Of a stretch of DNA of 64,000 nt, positions 8,302 to 17,491 are shown piece by piece. The stretch is from JAIQFL01 sp035295745 (GTDB lineage Bacteria > Acidobacteriota > Terriglobia > Bryobacterales > Bryobacteraceae). The translations under genes were made by a program, and so were the position numbers. The notes under the pieces are model-generated. The model was not told where the DNA came from. It did not search any database and saw only the letters and a program-made list of their open reading frames with translations. How positions within the stretch are numbered: position 1 is the stretch's first letter; every line of letters starts with the position of its first letter. The DNA is taken from contig DATGIL010000052.1 of assembly GCA_035295745.1 (NCBI GenBank), positions 62,001 through 126,000 of the forward strand, read 5' to 3'.

Positions 8302-9371
8302 TACTGGCAGAGTCGCACCACGTCGGAGGCGATGGCGCCGAGCGGCATCACCCGATCCACTGCCCCAGCCCTGATCGCCTCGGCAGGCATGCCGAAGACG
8401 ACGCAACTGGCCTCGTCCTGCGCGATATTGAAGGCGCCCGACTGCTTCATTTCCAGCATTCCTTTGGCTCCGTCGTCGCCCATCCCGGTCATAATCACGC
8501 CTACGACGTTCCTGCCCCCATAGCGGGCCGCGGAACGGAACAGCACATCCACCGACGGACGATGCCGGCTGACCAGCGGACCGTCGCGGACCTCGACGTA
8601 GTAGCGGGCGCCACTGCGCTTCAACAGCAGATGGTGGTTGCCCGGGGCGATCAGGGCCTGCCCCCGCAGCACCGAGTCGTTATTGGCGGCTTCCTTCACG
8701 GTGATGCGGCAGGTCTGGTCCAGCCCCTGCGCGAAGCGCGCGGTGAACAGCTCCGGCATGTGCTGCACGATGACGATTCCCGGAGAATCCAGCGGCATGG
8801 CCTGCAGAAACTCCCGCAGCGCCTCCGTTCCGCCCGTGGACGCGCCAACCACGACCACTTTCTCGGTGGTCTGGATCAACGCCTTCGAAATCGGCTTCGG
8901 CAGGACGGCATCCGCGGTCAGCTTGGGGGACGTATCCATGTGACCGGGCCGATGCTTGCGAAGACGTGCGCGCGCGGCCGACTTCACCACATCGCAGATC
9001 CGCACCCGCGACTCCTCGAAGAATTCGCGCGCGCCCAGCCTGGGCTTGGTGATGATCTCGATCGCTCCCTTCTCCATCGCCGCAAATGCCGAGTCCGTAC
9101 CCGCGCCGGCCAAGGTCGAGCAGATCACCACAGGGATTGGATGCTGGCTCATGATCCGATCGAGGAAGGTGAGCCCATCCATGCGCGGCATCTCGATATC
9201 GAGGGTAATCACGTCGGGCACCTCTTCTTTTATGCGCTCCACAGCGACGAAGGGGTCTGATGCCACCGCCATCACTTCGATTTCCGGGTCCGTCTCCAAA
9301 ATGCCTTTCAGTACCTGGCGGACTGACGCGGAATCGTCAACGATCAGTACTTTGATCCTGGCTGGGTTCAT
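8301..9371 (-). CDS. cheB: chemotaxis response regulator/protein-glutamate methylesterase CheB
   Basis: 356 residues. It demethylates (and deamidates) glutamates on chemoreceptors when phosphorylated by CheA. The N-terminal CheY-like receiver has the acidic pair VDDSASVRQ and phospho-acceptor D58 in ITLDIEMPRMDGL. The C-terminal esterase has the catalytic Ser in VVGASTGGTEAL, His in IVQHMP and Asp in MTGMGDDGA. It follows cheR by 13 nt. Because no stand-alone CheY occurs in the operon, the motor-facing response regulator must be encoded elsewhere. Confidence 0.96.
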   Translation of the reverse strand: MNPARIKVLIVDDSASVRQVLKGILETDPEIEVMAVASDPFVAVERIKEEVPDVITLDIEMPRMDGLTFLDRIMSQHPIPVVICSTLAGAGTDSAFAAMEKGAIEIITKPRLGAREFFEESRVRICDVVKSAARARLRKHRPGHMDTSPKLTADAVLPKPISKALIQTTEKVVVVGASTGGTEALREFLQAMPLDSPGIVIVQHMPELFTARFAQGLDQTCRITVKEAANNDSVLRGQALIAPGNHHLLLKRSGARYYVEVRDGPLVSRHRPSVDVLFRSAARYGGRNVVGVIMTGMGDDGAKGMLEMKQSGAFNIAQDEASCVVFGMPAEAIRAGAVDRVMPLGAIASDVVRLCQ

Positions 9372-9384
9372 AGGCTCCTCGCAG

Positions 9385-10242
9385 TCAATCGACTCTTCGG
9401 TAGATAGAGGCCCGCACCGGCCGCAACGGGACGTCGAGGCTGGCCAGCGACTCGGAGTGGCCTGCGAACAGATAGCCTCCTGGAACCAGATTGCGGCAGA
9501 TCTTGCGGATTACCGCTTCCTGTGTGCTGCGTTCGAAATAGATCATTACATTCCGGAAGAAGACCACGTCGAACATTTCGCGAATGCCGTAGTCGTCATC
9601 CATGAAGTTCAACTGATGGAAGGTGACTCGCTTTCGCAGTTCTGGTACGACCCGGGCCAGATGCTCGGATTGATTCTTCCCCCGCATCAGATACTTATTT
9701 CGCAATTCTGGAGCAACCGGGAGGATCAGGGATTGATGATAGATTCCCTCCCGCGCCTTTGCGAGCACATGCGTTGAGATGTCGGTTCCGAGAATCCCGA
9801 AATCGAAGCCGGGCTGCTGGCTGGCGAACTCTGCCAGCACAATCGCGATGGTGTAAGCTTCTTCTCCCGACGATGACCCTGCCGACCATGCTTTAAACCT
9901 GCGATTCGCGCGGGAGTCAGCTCCAAAGTTCGGCAGCACCACCCCGGTCAAATATTCGAAATGGCCGGGCTCCCGAAAGAAGTCGGTCTTGTTCGTCGTG
10001 ATAGCGTTGATCAGATGTTCCCGCTCTTCCGCGTGGGCGGGGTCAAAGAAGTACTTGGAATACTGATCGACACTGCGGAGCTTCAGATCGCGGACCCGCC
10101 GCAGCAGGCGGCTTTGCACCAGCGCGATTTTCGATTCCGGCATTTTGATGCCGAGTTCGCGGGTGATGAACTGCGCAAAGCGTGCGAAGCCGGCCGGCGA
10201 GAGAGCCGCCGGGTCGTCGTCGATTTCCAGAAGTTGGGGCAT
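9385..10242 (-). CDS. cheR: chemoreceptor glutamate methyltransferase CheR
   Basis: 285 residues. It methylates receptor glutamates with SAM, opposing CheB. The N-terminal helical domain (about 10-85) is followed by the SAM-binding fold: NKTDFFREPGHFEYL, AWSAGSSSGEEAYTIA, GTDIS, then FFRNVMIYF and GHSESLASL, all typical of CheR. It lies 14 nt downstream of the MCP gene, whose C-terminus (EFTSF) fits the CheR/CheB tether consensus. Confidence 0.96.
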   Translation of the reverse strand: MPQLLEIDDDPAALSPAGFARFAQFITRELGIKMPESKIALVQSRLLRRVRDLKLRSVDQYSKYFFDPAHAEEREHLINAITTNKTDFFREPGHFEYLTGVVLPNFGADSRANRRFKAWSAGSSSGEEAYTIAIVLAEFASQQPGFDFGILGTDISTHVLAKAREGIYHQSLILPVAPELRNKYLMRGKNQSEHLARVVPELRKRVTFHQLNFMDDDYGIREMFDVVFFRNVMIYFERSTQEAVIRKICRNLVPGGYLFAGHSESLASLDVPLRPVRASIYRRVD

Positions 10243-10256
10243 AAGATTGTCTTCGA

Positions 10257-11924
10257 TTAGAAGGAAGTGAATTCCTTATCGCGCGCGTCACCGAGCTCGA
10301 TCTTCGTTCCACCTTGAATCGCATGATTCAATTGCGACAGCCCGGCCGCGTGGGAACGGGGAGCAGGCGCCTGCGACGGGCGTTTGGGCCGCGGCCCCAT
10401 CACCGGCGCAGGCAACCGGGACTGAGTCTCGCCCGTCTTGAAGAACCCGACGCTGCTTTGCAGCAGTTCGGCCTGGCTCGACAACTCCTCGGCTGTAGAC
10501 GCCATCTCTTCAGAGGCCGCCGAGTTCTGCTGAATCACCTGATCGAGCTGTTGGATCGCCTTATTCACTTGCCCGGCCCCGGTGCTTTGCTCGGAACTGG
10601 CCGCGGCGATCTCACGCACCAGTTCTGAGGTTCTGTGGATATCGGGTACCAGCTTTGCCAGCAGTTGTCCGGCTCCTTCGGCGATTTGCACACCGTTGGT
10701 GCTGAGCCGCCCGATTTCGGCGGCCGCGGTCTGGCTGCGCTCGGCGAGTTTGCGGACCTCCGAAGCAACCACCGCGAATCCCTTGCCGTGCTCGCCAGCT
10801 CGCGCGGCTTCAACGGCGGCGTTCAGCGCCAACAGGTCGGTTTTGCGGGCGATCTCTTCGATGATGCCGATCTTCTCGGCTACCTGCTGCATCGCGGTGA
10901 CGGTGCGGACCACCGCCTCTCCGCTGGCGCGCGCATCCTCGGCGGCCTTGGATGCGAGTTTGTCCGTCTGCCGTGCATTGTCGGCGTTTTGCTGGATACT
11001 GGATGCCATCTGTTCTATGGCGGCGGTGCTCTCTTCGGCTGCGGAAGCTTGCTCGGTCGCGCCTTGTGACAGCGCCTCTGCCGTGGAACTCATCTGTTCA
11101 CTCCCCGTCGCCACGCTGTTCGAGGCGCTGGAGATGCCTTCCAAGGTGCGCCGGAGATTATCGATCATCTCGTTGATGTTGCTGGTCATATGTCCCAGCT
11201 CATCGCGGGACGTGACGTCCTGCTTCACAGTCAGATCACCGCCGGCCACCTTGCCGATCAGGCTTACCGCCCCGGACAGCGGTTTGGTGACGCTCCGTGT
11301 GATCGCCCAGGTGACGAAGGCTCCGAGCAAAAGAGCCATGCCGAGCCCAATGACGATCGCATGGCGTGTCGAGCTTACGGCGTCGTCAATTGCCTTGGCC
11401 TGCTCGTCGGAAAAGGCTTTGCGGAAGGCCATCATTTCTGACATGGCGTCGGCATACTTTGCGTGGGTCGGGCGCACTCGACCGTTCAGAAGGGAGATCG
11501 CCTCCTGGTCTTTTGCGGCATGCTTGAGCTGCAAGAACGCGTCCAGCGCATCGCCGTATGCCGCACGCGCCGTTTTGACGTTCTGGTACAACTCGCGCCC
11601 TTTGGCCGTTACTATAGTCTTCTCGTATTCGGCAAACAGGGCTGTGTTCCTGGCTCGCGCCTCCTGAATCTCGGCCGTCAATCGCGTCACTTCCGCGGAG
11701 TCCTTGCTGGCCATCATGGTAAGAGCGGCCGCCAGATGCTTCTCCACAATCTTTTGAATCTGCGATACCAGGAACAGTCCCGGTAAGGCGTTGGCTGTGA
11801 TCTCAGTAGAGCTTTTGTCGATGGTTCCTACCATGGTGTATGACCAGGCGCTCAAAGCGACCACCACCAGAATGACCGCGCCAAAACCCGCGGTAATCCG
11901 TCTGCCGATTTTCCAGTTCTTCAT
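10257..11924 (-). CDS. methyl-accepting chemotaxis protein with 4-helix-bundle sensor
   Basis: 555 residues from the ATG at 11924, which has GAGGAGGT just upstream (inside the last codons of cheW). TM1 is about residues 10-31, a ~160-residue periplasmic helical sensor (4HB-type) follows, TM2 is about 190-212 (VIGLGMALLLGAFVTWAI), then HAMP. The signalling hairpin is EIARKTDLLALNAAVEAARA. The last five residues, EFTSF, fit the x-aromatic-x-x-aromatic pentapeptide that tethers CheR and CheB. A 33-codon upstream extension of the frame is not needed. Ligand unknown. Confidence 0.95.
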   Translation of the reverse strand: MKNWKIGRRITAGFGAVILVVVALSAWSYTMVGTIDKSSTEITANALPGLFLVSQIQKIVEKHLAAALTMMASKDSAEVTRLTAEIQEARARNTALFAEYEKTIVTAKGRELYQNVKTARAAYGDALDAFLQLKHAAKDQEAISLLNGRVRPTHAKYADAMSEMMAFRKAFSDEQAKAIDDAVSSTRHAIVIGLGMALLLGAFVTWAITRSVTKPLSGAVSLIGKVAGGDLTVKQDVTSRDELGHMTSNINEMIDNLRRTLEGISSASNSVATGSEQMSSTAEALSQGATEQASAAEESTAAIEQMASSIQQNADNARQTDKLASKAAEDARASGEAVVRTVTAMQQVAEKIGIIEEIARKTDLLALNAAVEAARAGEHGKGFAVVASEVRKLAERSQTAAAEIGRLSTNGVQIAEGAGQLLAKLVPDIHRTSELVREIAAASSEQSTGAGQVNKAIQQLDQVIQQNSAASEEMASTAEELSSQAELLQSSVGFFKTGETQSRLPAPVMGPRPKRPSQAPAPRSHAAGLSQLNHAIQGGTKIELGDARDKEFTSF

Positions 11925-11928
11925 GACT

Positions 11929-12438
11929 CTATACCTCCTCACATGCGGAGACCGTCTCTTCTTCTTGGGAAGCGCCTTCGCGCGCCAATGCCAGATCATC
12001 GCTCGAGAAGACCGCGTTGACATCCAGAATGATGATGAAATCGTCTCCCCGTTTACCCATCCCCTGGATGAAATCAGACCGCCATCGCATCGCGATGCGC
12101 GGCGGAGGGCCGATATTGGCGGGGTCCAGCTCGATCACTTCGTGAACGCTGTCGGCGACCCCGCCGAGCACGGCGGGCTCTCCATCCAGTTCCAGCTCCA
12201 TCACGATGATGCGAGTGTGCACGGTATCGGTGCCGTGCGCGAGTCCGAACCGCAGCCGGAGATCCACGACCGGCGTCGCCTGGCCGCGCACATTCACCAC
12301 TCCGCGCATATAGCCGGGCGCGGTCGGAACCTTGGTGATCTGGCAAAGCTCCAACACCTCCCGCACCTGCGCCACATCGATGGCAAACAGCTCGTCGCCG
12401 AGCTTGAACGTCATGTATTGCCTAGTTTCGGTTATCAT
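11929..12438 (-). CDS. cheW: chemotaxis scaffold protein CheW
   Basis: 169 residues. It couples receptors to CheA. A single CheW SH3-like domain is visible: MTFKLGDELFAIDVAQVREVL, MRGVVNVRGQATPVVDLRL, RIIVMELELDGEPAVLGGVAD and IQGMGKRGDDFIIILDV. The stop is 4 nt before the MCP start. Its ATG lies 17 nt inside a tiny upstream MCP-like reading frame. Confidence 0.95.
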   Translation of the reverse strand: MITETRQYMTFKLGDELFAIDVAQVREVLELCQITKVPTAPGYMRGVVNVRGQATPVVDLRLRFGLAHGTDTVHTRIIVMELELDGEPAVLGGVADSVHEVIELDPANIGPPPRIAMRWRSDFIQGMGKRGDDFIIILDVNAVFSSDDLALAREGASQEEETVSACEEV

Positions 12439-12535
12439 TCTTCGTGCTCCCCGGTTTCAGCGCAAGGACCAGGATGATCGCGGTTACAGCAGCGAATCCG
12501 CCTCCAATGCGAGTTCCGATGTTCCAGTTCGTCAC
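12422..12535 (-). CDS. 37-residue MCP N-terminus-like single-TM peptide (vestigial receptor fragment)
   Basis: A GTG at 12535 opens a 37-codon frame ending at TAG 12422-12424. Its sequence begins TNWNIGTRIGGGFAAVTAI, which lines up with the N-terminus of the full MCP next door (KNWKIGRRITAGFGAVILV). It keeps the basic/aromatic lead and the first transmembrane helix but nothing else. AGAAGG about 8 nt upstream could be a ribosome site. It sits between cheA (ends 12551) and cheW and overlaps cheW by 17 nt. Most likely the stub of a deleted second MCP; a retained membrane micropeptide is possible but unproven. Confidence 0.55.
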   Translation of the reverse strand: MTNWNIGTRIGGGFAAVTAIILVLALKPGSTKNDNRN

Positions 12536-12550
12536 CCTCGAACCCCTTCT

Positions 12551-14479
12551 TTAAGCCGCTCCCGCCATGATGGGAATGCCGGAGTTGGCGGATCGGGTCC
12601 GATGCTCCGCGAACCGCACCACTGCGGGTACGTCCAGAATCAGGGCGACACGCCCGTCTCCCAGGATCGTCGCCCCGGAGACCACTTCGATAGTCCGCAA
12701 AAAGCGCCCGAGCGACTGGATCACGGTCTGATGCGTTCCGAGTACCCGATCGACCACCATACCCACGCGCTGGTCCTCATGGCGCACAATCACCACCTTC
12801 TCGATGACGGGCGCCGGCAAGTCAATAGCGAACGCCGCACGCAGGTCGATGTAGGGAATCAGTTCGCCGCGGACTGCAATGACGTTGCGCCCGTTGTTGC
12901 GCTCACGCTGCGAAGCCAGCAGTTCCACGTTCTCGGTGACCGCGGCCATAGGCACGATGAAGCGGTCGCTGCCGATTTCGACCAGCAGGCCCTCGATAAT
13001 CGCCAGCGTCAACGGGAGTGTAATGGACACGCAAGTGCCCTTCCCGGCTTCACTCGCGAGCGTCAACGAACCATGCAAGGCATCGATCTGGCGCTTCACC
13101 GCATCCATGCCGACACCGCGTCCGGAAACGCTGGTCACCTGGCGGGCAGTCGAAAAGCCCGGCAGCAGGACAAGGTTGAAAATCTCTTTGTCGCTCAGGT
13201 TGGTCGAAGGTGCGATCAATTGCTTTTCGATCGCCCGCTGGCGTACGGCCGCGCGATCGATTCCGCGTCCATCGTCCTGAATGCGCACCACGACGTCGGA
13301 CCCCGTATGTTCCGCTGAAAGACGGATGGTCGCTCGACGCGGCTTGCCCGAGGCCAGACGCTCCTCTGGTGTCTCCGCAGCGTGGTCGACGGCATTGCGC
13401 AGGCAGTGGATCAGCGGCTCCCCGAGTTGATCGAGAATGCTCTTGTCGAGCTCGGTTTCGTCACCCTCCGCTACCAGGTCGACTTCCTTGCCTAATCCCT
13501 TCGAAAGGTCGTGTATCAGGCGGCGGAAGCGTCCGAAGAGCGTTCCGATGGGGAGCATGCGGATCCCCAACACGTCGTCGCGCAGCTCCGCCACCAGCCG
13601 CTCCAATTCTTGCAGCGGATTCGCCAGTTCCGGGTTGTTATTCCGGAAAGCCGCCTGCGCCAGCCGCGATTGGTTCATCACCAGTTCCCCGACCAGATTC
13701 ACCAGGCGGTCGAGCCTCTGAGACGGTACGCGCACCGTGGCTTCTTTGACGAGCTTCAACACCCGCTCCGGGCTGTTTGCCGCCGGCTCCGCAGATTCTG
13801 TTTTGCCCGCGACAGCCTGTGCCACTTCGATTGCGAGGTGGCTGTCATCTTCCACGAAAATGAACACGTCGCGGATCGCGTTCCGGTCGCTGGCTGTGGT
13901 GAGGTGGATCGTCCAGGACAGATAACAGCGATCCGGCTGCAGCTCGTTCAGCTCCGGAACCTCGCCGGTATCAGCCACCACCCGGCATGGGCCCAATTTG
14001 CGAAGCTGGCGGAGCAATGCGGTGGGGTTGCCACCGTTTATGAAGAGCGATGGGTTCGGACGGAATTCGATCCGCCATGTCTGCTCCGCATCTTCCCTTT
14101 CGGGGCTTCCGAATGCCGCCACGGCCGCGATGAGTGCCTCGCTCGAACCGGGAGGTACTGCTGCGCCGCCGGTCTCGGCCGCCAGAAGAAGGCGGATTTG
14201 GTCCTTAGCCTTGAGCAGCAGTTCTGCCAGCGCCGGCGAGACCGGAAAGGTTCCGCCGCGTACTTTGTCGAGCAGGCTCTCCACGTGGTGAGTAAAGCCG
14301 GCAACCCCCTCGAGCCCACACATGGCGCCTGATCCCTTGATAGTGTGGAAGGCGCGAAAAAGCTCGTGAATGATCTCTTCAGAGGACCCTCCGGAACTCA
14401 CCAGCAGGGCGGATTGCTCAATCTCGCCAAGCAGCTCTTCCGCTTCCTGCAAGAACGTGGCGATCGGGTTAAACTGCAT
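12551..14479 (-). CDS. cheA: chemotaxis histidine kinase CheA
   Basis: 642 residues from the ATG at 14479, which overlaps the 3' end of the STAS gene by 11 nt; the further 24 upstream codons are antisense-like and rejected. P1 has the phospho-accepting His45 in FRAFHTIKGSGAMCG. P3 dimerization starts near VPSQRLDRLVNLVGELVM. The HATPase P4 shows LIHCLRNAVDHAAE, VRIQDDGRGID and FSTARQVTSVSGRGVGMD. P5 is a CheW-like domain at the C-terminus. It autophosphorylates in response to receptor state and passes phosphate to CheB and an unlinked CheY. Confidence 0.96.
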   Translation of the reverse strand: MQFNPIATFLQEAEELLGEIEQSALLVSSGGSSEEIIHELFRAFHTIKGSGAMCGLEGVAGFTHHVESLLDKVRGGTFPVSPALAELLLKAKDQIRLLLAAETGGAAVPPGSSEALIAAVAAFGSPEREDAEQTWRIEFRPNPSLFINGGNPTALLRQLRKLGPCRVVADTGEVPELNELQPDRCYLSWTIHLTTASDRNAIRDVFIFVEDDSHLAIEVAQAVAGKTESAEPAANSPERVLKLVKEATVRVPSQRLDRLVNLVGELVMNQSRLAQAAFRNNNPELANPLQELERLVAELRDDVLGIRMLPIGTLFGRFRRLIHDLSKGLGKEVDLVAEGDETELDKSILDQLGEPLIHCLRNAVDHAAETPEERLASGKPRRATIRLSAEHTGSDVVVRIQDDGRGIDRAAVRQRAIEKQLIAPSTNLSDKEIFNLVLLPGFSTARQVTSVSGRGVGMDAVKRQIDALHGSLTLASEAGKGTCVSITLPLTLAIIEGLLVEIGSDRFIVPMAAVTENVELLASQRERNNGRNVIAVRGELIPYIDLRAAFAIDLPAPVIEKVVIVRHEDQRVGMVVDRVLGTHQTVIQSLGRFLRTIEVVSGATILGDGRVALILDVPAVVRFAEHRTRSANSGIPIMAGAA

Positions 14480-14807
14480 CGTCCGCGCTCCCGGTGAGCG
14501 AAAGACCCAGATCCGCGCCCGCCTGGCGGACCGCATGCGACAGGCCGGCAAACTGGATCGAACGTCCGGATCCCTCCAGCGTCTTTCGCGCCGAATAGAA
14601 TAGCTGCAGGACAGCGGTATCGCACTCGTCTACTTCAGTCAAATCGAGTGCTGCCCCTGATTCCTGGCAGACGAAATCGCGGAGCGCACGATGCAGTTCC
14701 TCCGCCACCCCGATGTCCAGGCTTCCGGCGATCTTCAACACCCGGCCGGACTCGTCCTTCGTGACCCGCACGGCTATCTCCTTATGTCCGATTTGGAGCC
14801 GGCCCAT
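14469..14807 (-). CDS. STAS-domain protein at the head of the chemotaxis operon
   Basis: 112 residues covering one STAS domain: VLKIAGSLDIGVAEELHRAL and AALDLTEVDECDTAVLQLFYSA, the latter being the usual strand-then-(D/S)SxG region. The position normally phosphorylated in anti-sigma antagonists reads DECDTAV here, with Cys/Asp-Thr instead of the usual Asp-Ser. Such proteins occur beside cheA in some lineages, where they may bind the kinase or an anti-sigma factor. The role here is inferred only from position. Confidence 0.8.
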   Translation of the reverse strand: MGRLQIGHKEIAVRVTKDESGRVLKIAGSLDIGVAEELHRALRDFVCQESGAALDLTEVDECDTAVLQLFYSARKTLEGSGRSIQFAGLSHAVRQAGADLGLSLTGSADDAV

Positions 14808-14861
14808 GCCGGGCGGCTCCTCACAGTTCCATATCGGTCGGAAGCGTGCGGATTTGAATGG

Positions 14862-17486
14862 CTATTCGTCGCGCAGGACTACGGTGGGGTCCACTCTGGT
14901 GGCGCGGCGGGCGGGAACGTAGCACCCGGCTGCTGCGGAGAGGCCAAGCAGGAGAACCACACCCGCATAAACCAGGGGATCGGCCGGCCGCACGGTGTAA
15001 AGCAGCGAGGACAGGTAACGGGTCAGCAGCAGCGCTGCGAGCAGCCCCGCCACGATCCCTGCCGCGGCCAGCGACAATCCTTCCCGCAAGACGAGGCGCA
15101 AGATCGAGACCGGCGCGGCGCCGAGGGCCAGCCGGATGCCGATTTCGCGGGTGCGCTGCTCGATGGAGTACGACAACACCGCAAACACACCCAGACAGGC
15201 CAGGGCCAGCGCGACCGCTCCGAAAATGGTCATGAGCGTGACCTGCAGTTTGGGGCGAGCCAGAGAACTGGAGACCAACTGCTCCATGGTGGCGATGTCC
15301 TGGATTCCCTGGTCAGGCGCTGCGCGGTGAATCTGCTCCCTGATTGCCGCGATGGCTGCGGCCGGGTCGCTGCTGGTGCGGACCACGATGGAGACCCGCG
15401 CGCTGGGCGCCTGGGCTTGCGCCAGGAAGAGGCAAGGCTTGGGTGTGAGTTCCAGGCCGTGATGGTGCACGTCGGCTGCGACCCCGACAATCTCCACCAA
15501 CGGATTCGGATACCAGTCCGCCTGGAGACGGTGCCCGATGGGGTTCTCCCCGGGAAAGAGCACACGGGCTGCGGCCTGATTCAGAACCGCGACGGGCGGA
15601 GAGCCCCTGCGATCGCGTGGCTCGAATTCGCGGCCGGCGATCATCGCGATTCCCATGGTGTGAAAGTAGCCGTCCGAGATGACCGAAACGTCGCCGCCCG
15701 TATTCGCGCTGGCGCTGGGGGCCGGACGGTCGGCGCGGTAATAGCTGGACCCGGATTGCGAACCGCTGAGGGGCAGGAGATGAATCGAACTGGCGGATGA
15801 AACCATGGGCAGTGAGCGGATCCCTTCCAGCATCTGTTCCACACGAGCGGCACGATGCTCCTGCCAGTGTTGGTCGAGCGGCGTGGAGAGCAGCATGCGG
15901 AAGGTGATCAGCCGCTCTGCGCGAAAGCCGGGATCGACCTGGTTGAGCAGAATAAAGCTTCTCAACATTAGCCCCGCGCCGATGACCAGCAGCACCGCCA
16001 CCGCGAGTTCCACAGCTACCAGGAGGTTGCGCCAGGTACGCCGCGAGAGTGAGCCGTGGCGTCCCTGCTGCAGCCCTTCGGCGACTCGTGCACGATCGGC
16101 CGCGAGAGCGGGGAAGATCCCGAAGAAGAGTCCGCAGACCAGCGAGATCGCCAGAGCGAATCCCAACACCACGCGATTGACCGCGATCTCCTGCAGCCTG
16201 GGCAGTGGGAAATCCTCCGGGAGGACATGGAGGATCGCCGGTACGCCCCACCATGCCATCAGGAATCCGAGAGTCCCTCCCGCCACGGCGAGCAGGAGGC
16301 TCTCGACCGTCAACTGGTGCAGCAATCGCCACCGTCGCGCGCCCAGTGCAATCCGCACCGACATCTCGCGCGACCGGGCCGAGGCCCGCATGAGTAACAG
16401 ATTGGCGACGTTGGCGCACGCGATCAGGAGCACAAAGCCGGCCGCGCCGAGCAGCACCAGCAGAATGGTCCGCGAATCCCCGACCGTCTCTTCGAATAGC
16501 GAATCCACGGTGGCGCTCCATTCGGCATTCATGGAGGGGCGTTCGCGCGCGGTCTGTGCCGCGATGGACCGCATGTCGGCGAGGGCTGCCCCGAGGGGTG
16601 TATTGGGACGGAGACGCGCCACCACCTGGAAATTGCGTCCATCGCGAGGCGCCGCGGCGGGATCGATTTGCAGCGGCATGTAAAGGTCGGCATGTTGATT
16701 CGGGAATTCGAACCCTGGAGGCATGATTCCGATCACCCGGCAGGAAGATCCCGCCAGCGATCCTCCGCCGAGATTAATGGATTGCCCGAGGATAGCGGGC
16801 CGGCTTCCAAACTGCCGTTGCCAGAGGCCGTGGCCCAGGACCGCCACGCAATCCGCACCGAATCTCTCGTCCTCGGGCTCGATATCCCGGCCGAGCAGCG
16901 GGGCGACGCCGAGGATCCGGAAGAAATCCCCCGACACGCGCAGGCTCGGCACCTGCACGGCTTCGCCATCGGCGACGAGATTCGCGGGAATCGTCATCAT
17001 TGCGGCGATCGCTTCAAAGGAGCGGTTGCGCTGCCGCCAGTCGAGAAAGTTCTGCGTCTGTACCGACGCATTCCGCTGGCCCGAAGGGGTCACTTCCCAG
17101 ACCATCAGCAGACGGGCAGGATCGGCGAACGGCAGCGGTTTGAGCAGAATCGAATCCACCACGCTGAAGATCGCGGTCGTGGCGCCGATGCCCAAGGCCA
17201 AGGCCCCCAGTGCAAGCGCGGTGAATGCCGGGCTCTTGCGCAGCATGCGCACTGCGAATCGCACATCCTGCGCGATCCGTGTGATTGCGGTCCATCCCCA
17301 CATTTCCCTGGTCACCTCCTGGGTCAGAGTCAGATTGCCGAAATCCCTACAGGCGGAACGGCGGGCCGCATCGGGCTGCTCTCCGCGGTCGATGCGAAGC
17401 TGCGCTTCAGTTCGCAGATGGAAGCGCAGTTCTTCGTCCAACTCATCGTTCTCCCTGGAACGGGAGAGCCAGCGGAAGATGCCCAC
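14862..17486 (-). CDS. ADOP-family ABC transporter permease (second of tandem pair)
   Basis: 874 residues from the GTG at 17486, six bases after the first ADOP stop and preceded by GGAGGAG. A longer frame reaching 17828 is antisense-like. The N-terminal ADOP cytosolic segment reads RENDELDEELRFHLRTEAQL, followed by a MacB-type periplasmic core (about residues 85-330) between TM helices. Two FtsX permease domains follow (VLLGAAGFVLLIACANVANL and the C-terminal IGIRLALGAAPVSILRLVL). It ends in VDPTVVLRDE, typical of the family. No ATPase gene is adjacent, as expected for these orphan permeases. Substrate unknown; family members are assumed to act in envelope export or stress. Confidence 0.92.
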   Translation of the reverse strand: MGIFRWLSRSRENDELDEELRFHLRTEAQLRIDRGEQPDAARRSACRDFGNLTLTQEVTREMWGWTAITRIAQDVRFAVRMLRKSPAFTALALGALALGIGATTAIFSVVDSILLKPLPFADPARLLMVWEVTPSGQRNASVQTQNFLDWRQRNRSFEAIAAMMTIPANLVADGEAVQVPSLRVSGDFFRILGVAPLLGRDIEPEDERFGADCVAVLGHGLWQRQFGSRPAILGQSINLGGGSLAGSSCRVIGIMPPGFEFPNQHADLYMPLQIDPAAAPRDGRNFQVVARLRPNTPLGAALADMRSIAAQTARERPSMNAEWSATVDSLFEETVGDSRTILLVLLGAAGFVLLIACANVANLLLMRASARSREMSVRIALGARRWRLLHQLTVESLLLAVAGGTLGFLMAWWGVPAILHVLPEDFPLPRLQEIAVNRVVLGFALAISLVCGLFFGIFPALAADRARVAEGLQQGRHGSLSRRTWRNLLVAVELAVAVLLVIGAGLMLRSFILLNQVDPGFRAERLITFRMLLSTPLDQHWQEHRAARVEQMLEGIRSLPMVSSASSIHLLPLSGSQSGSSYYRADRPAPSASANTGGDVSVISDGYFHTMGIAMIAGREFEPRDRRGSPPVAVLNQAAARVLFPGENPIGHRLQADWYPNPLVEIVGVAADVHHHGLELTPKPCLFLAQAQAPSARVSIVVRTSSDPAAAIAAIREQIHRAAPDQGIQDIATMEQLVSSSLARPKLQVTLMTIFGAVALALACLGVFAVLSYSIEQRTREIGIRLALGAAPVSILRLVLREGLSLAAAGIVAGLLAALLLTRYLSSLLYTVRPADPLVYAGVVLLLGLSAAAGCYVPARRATRVDPTVVLRDE

Positions 17487-17491
17487 CTGAC

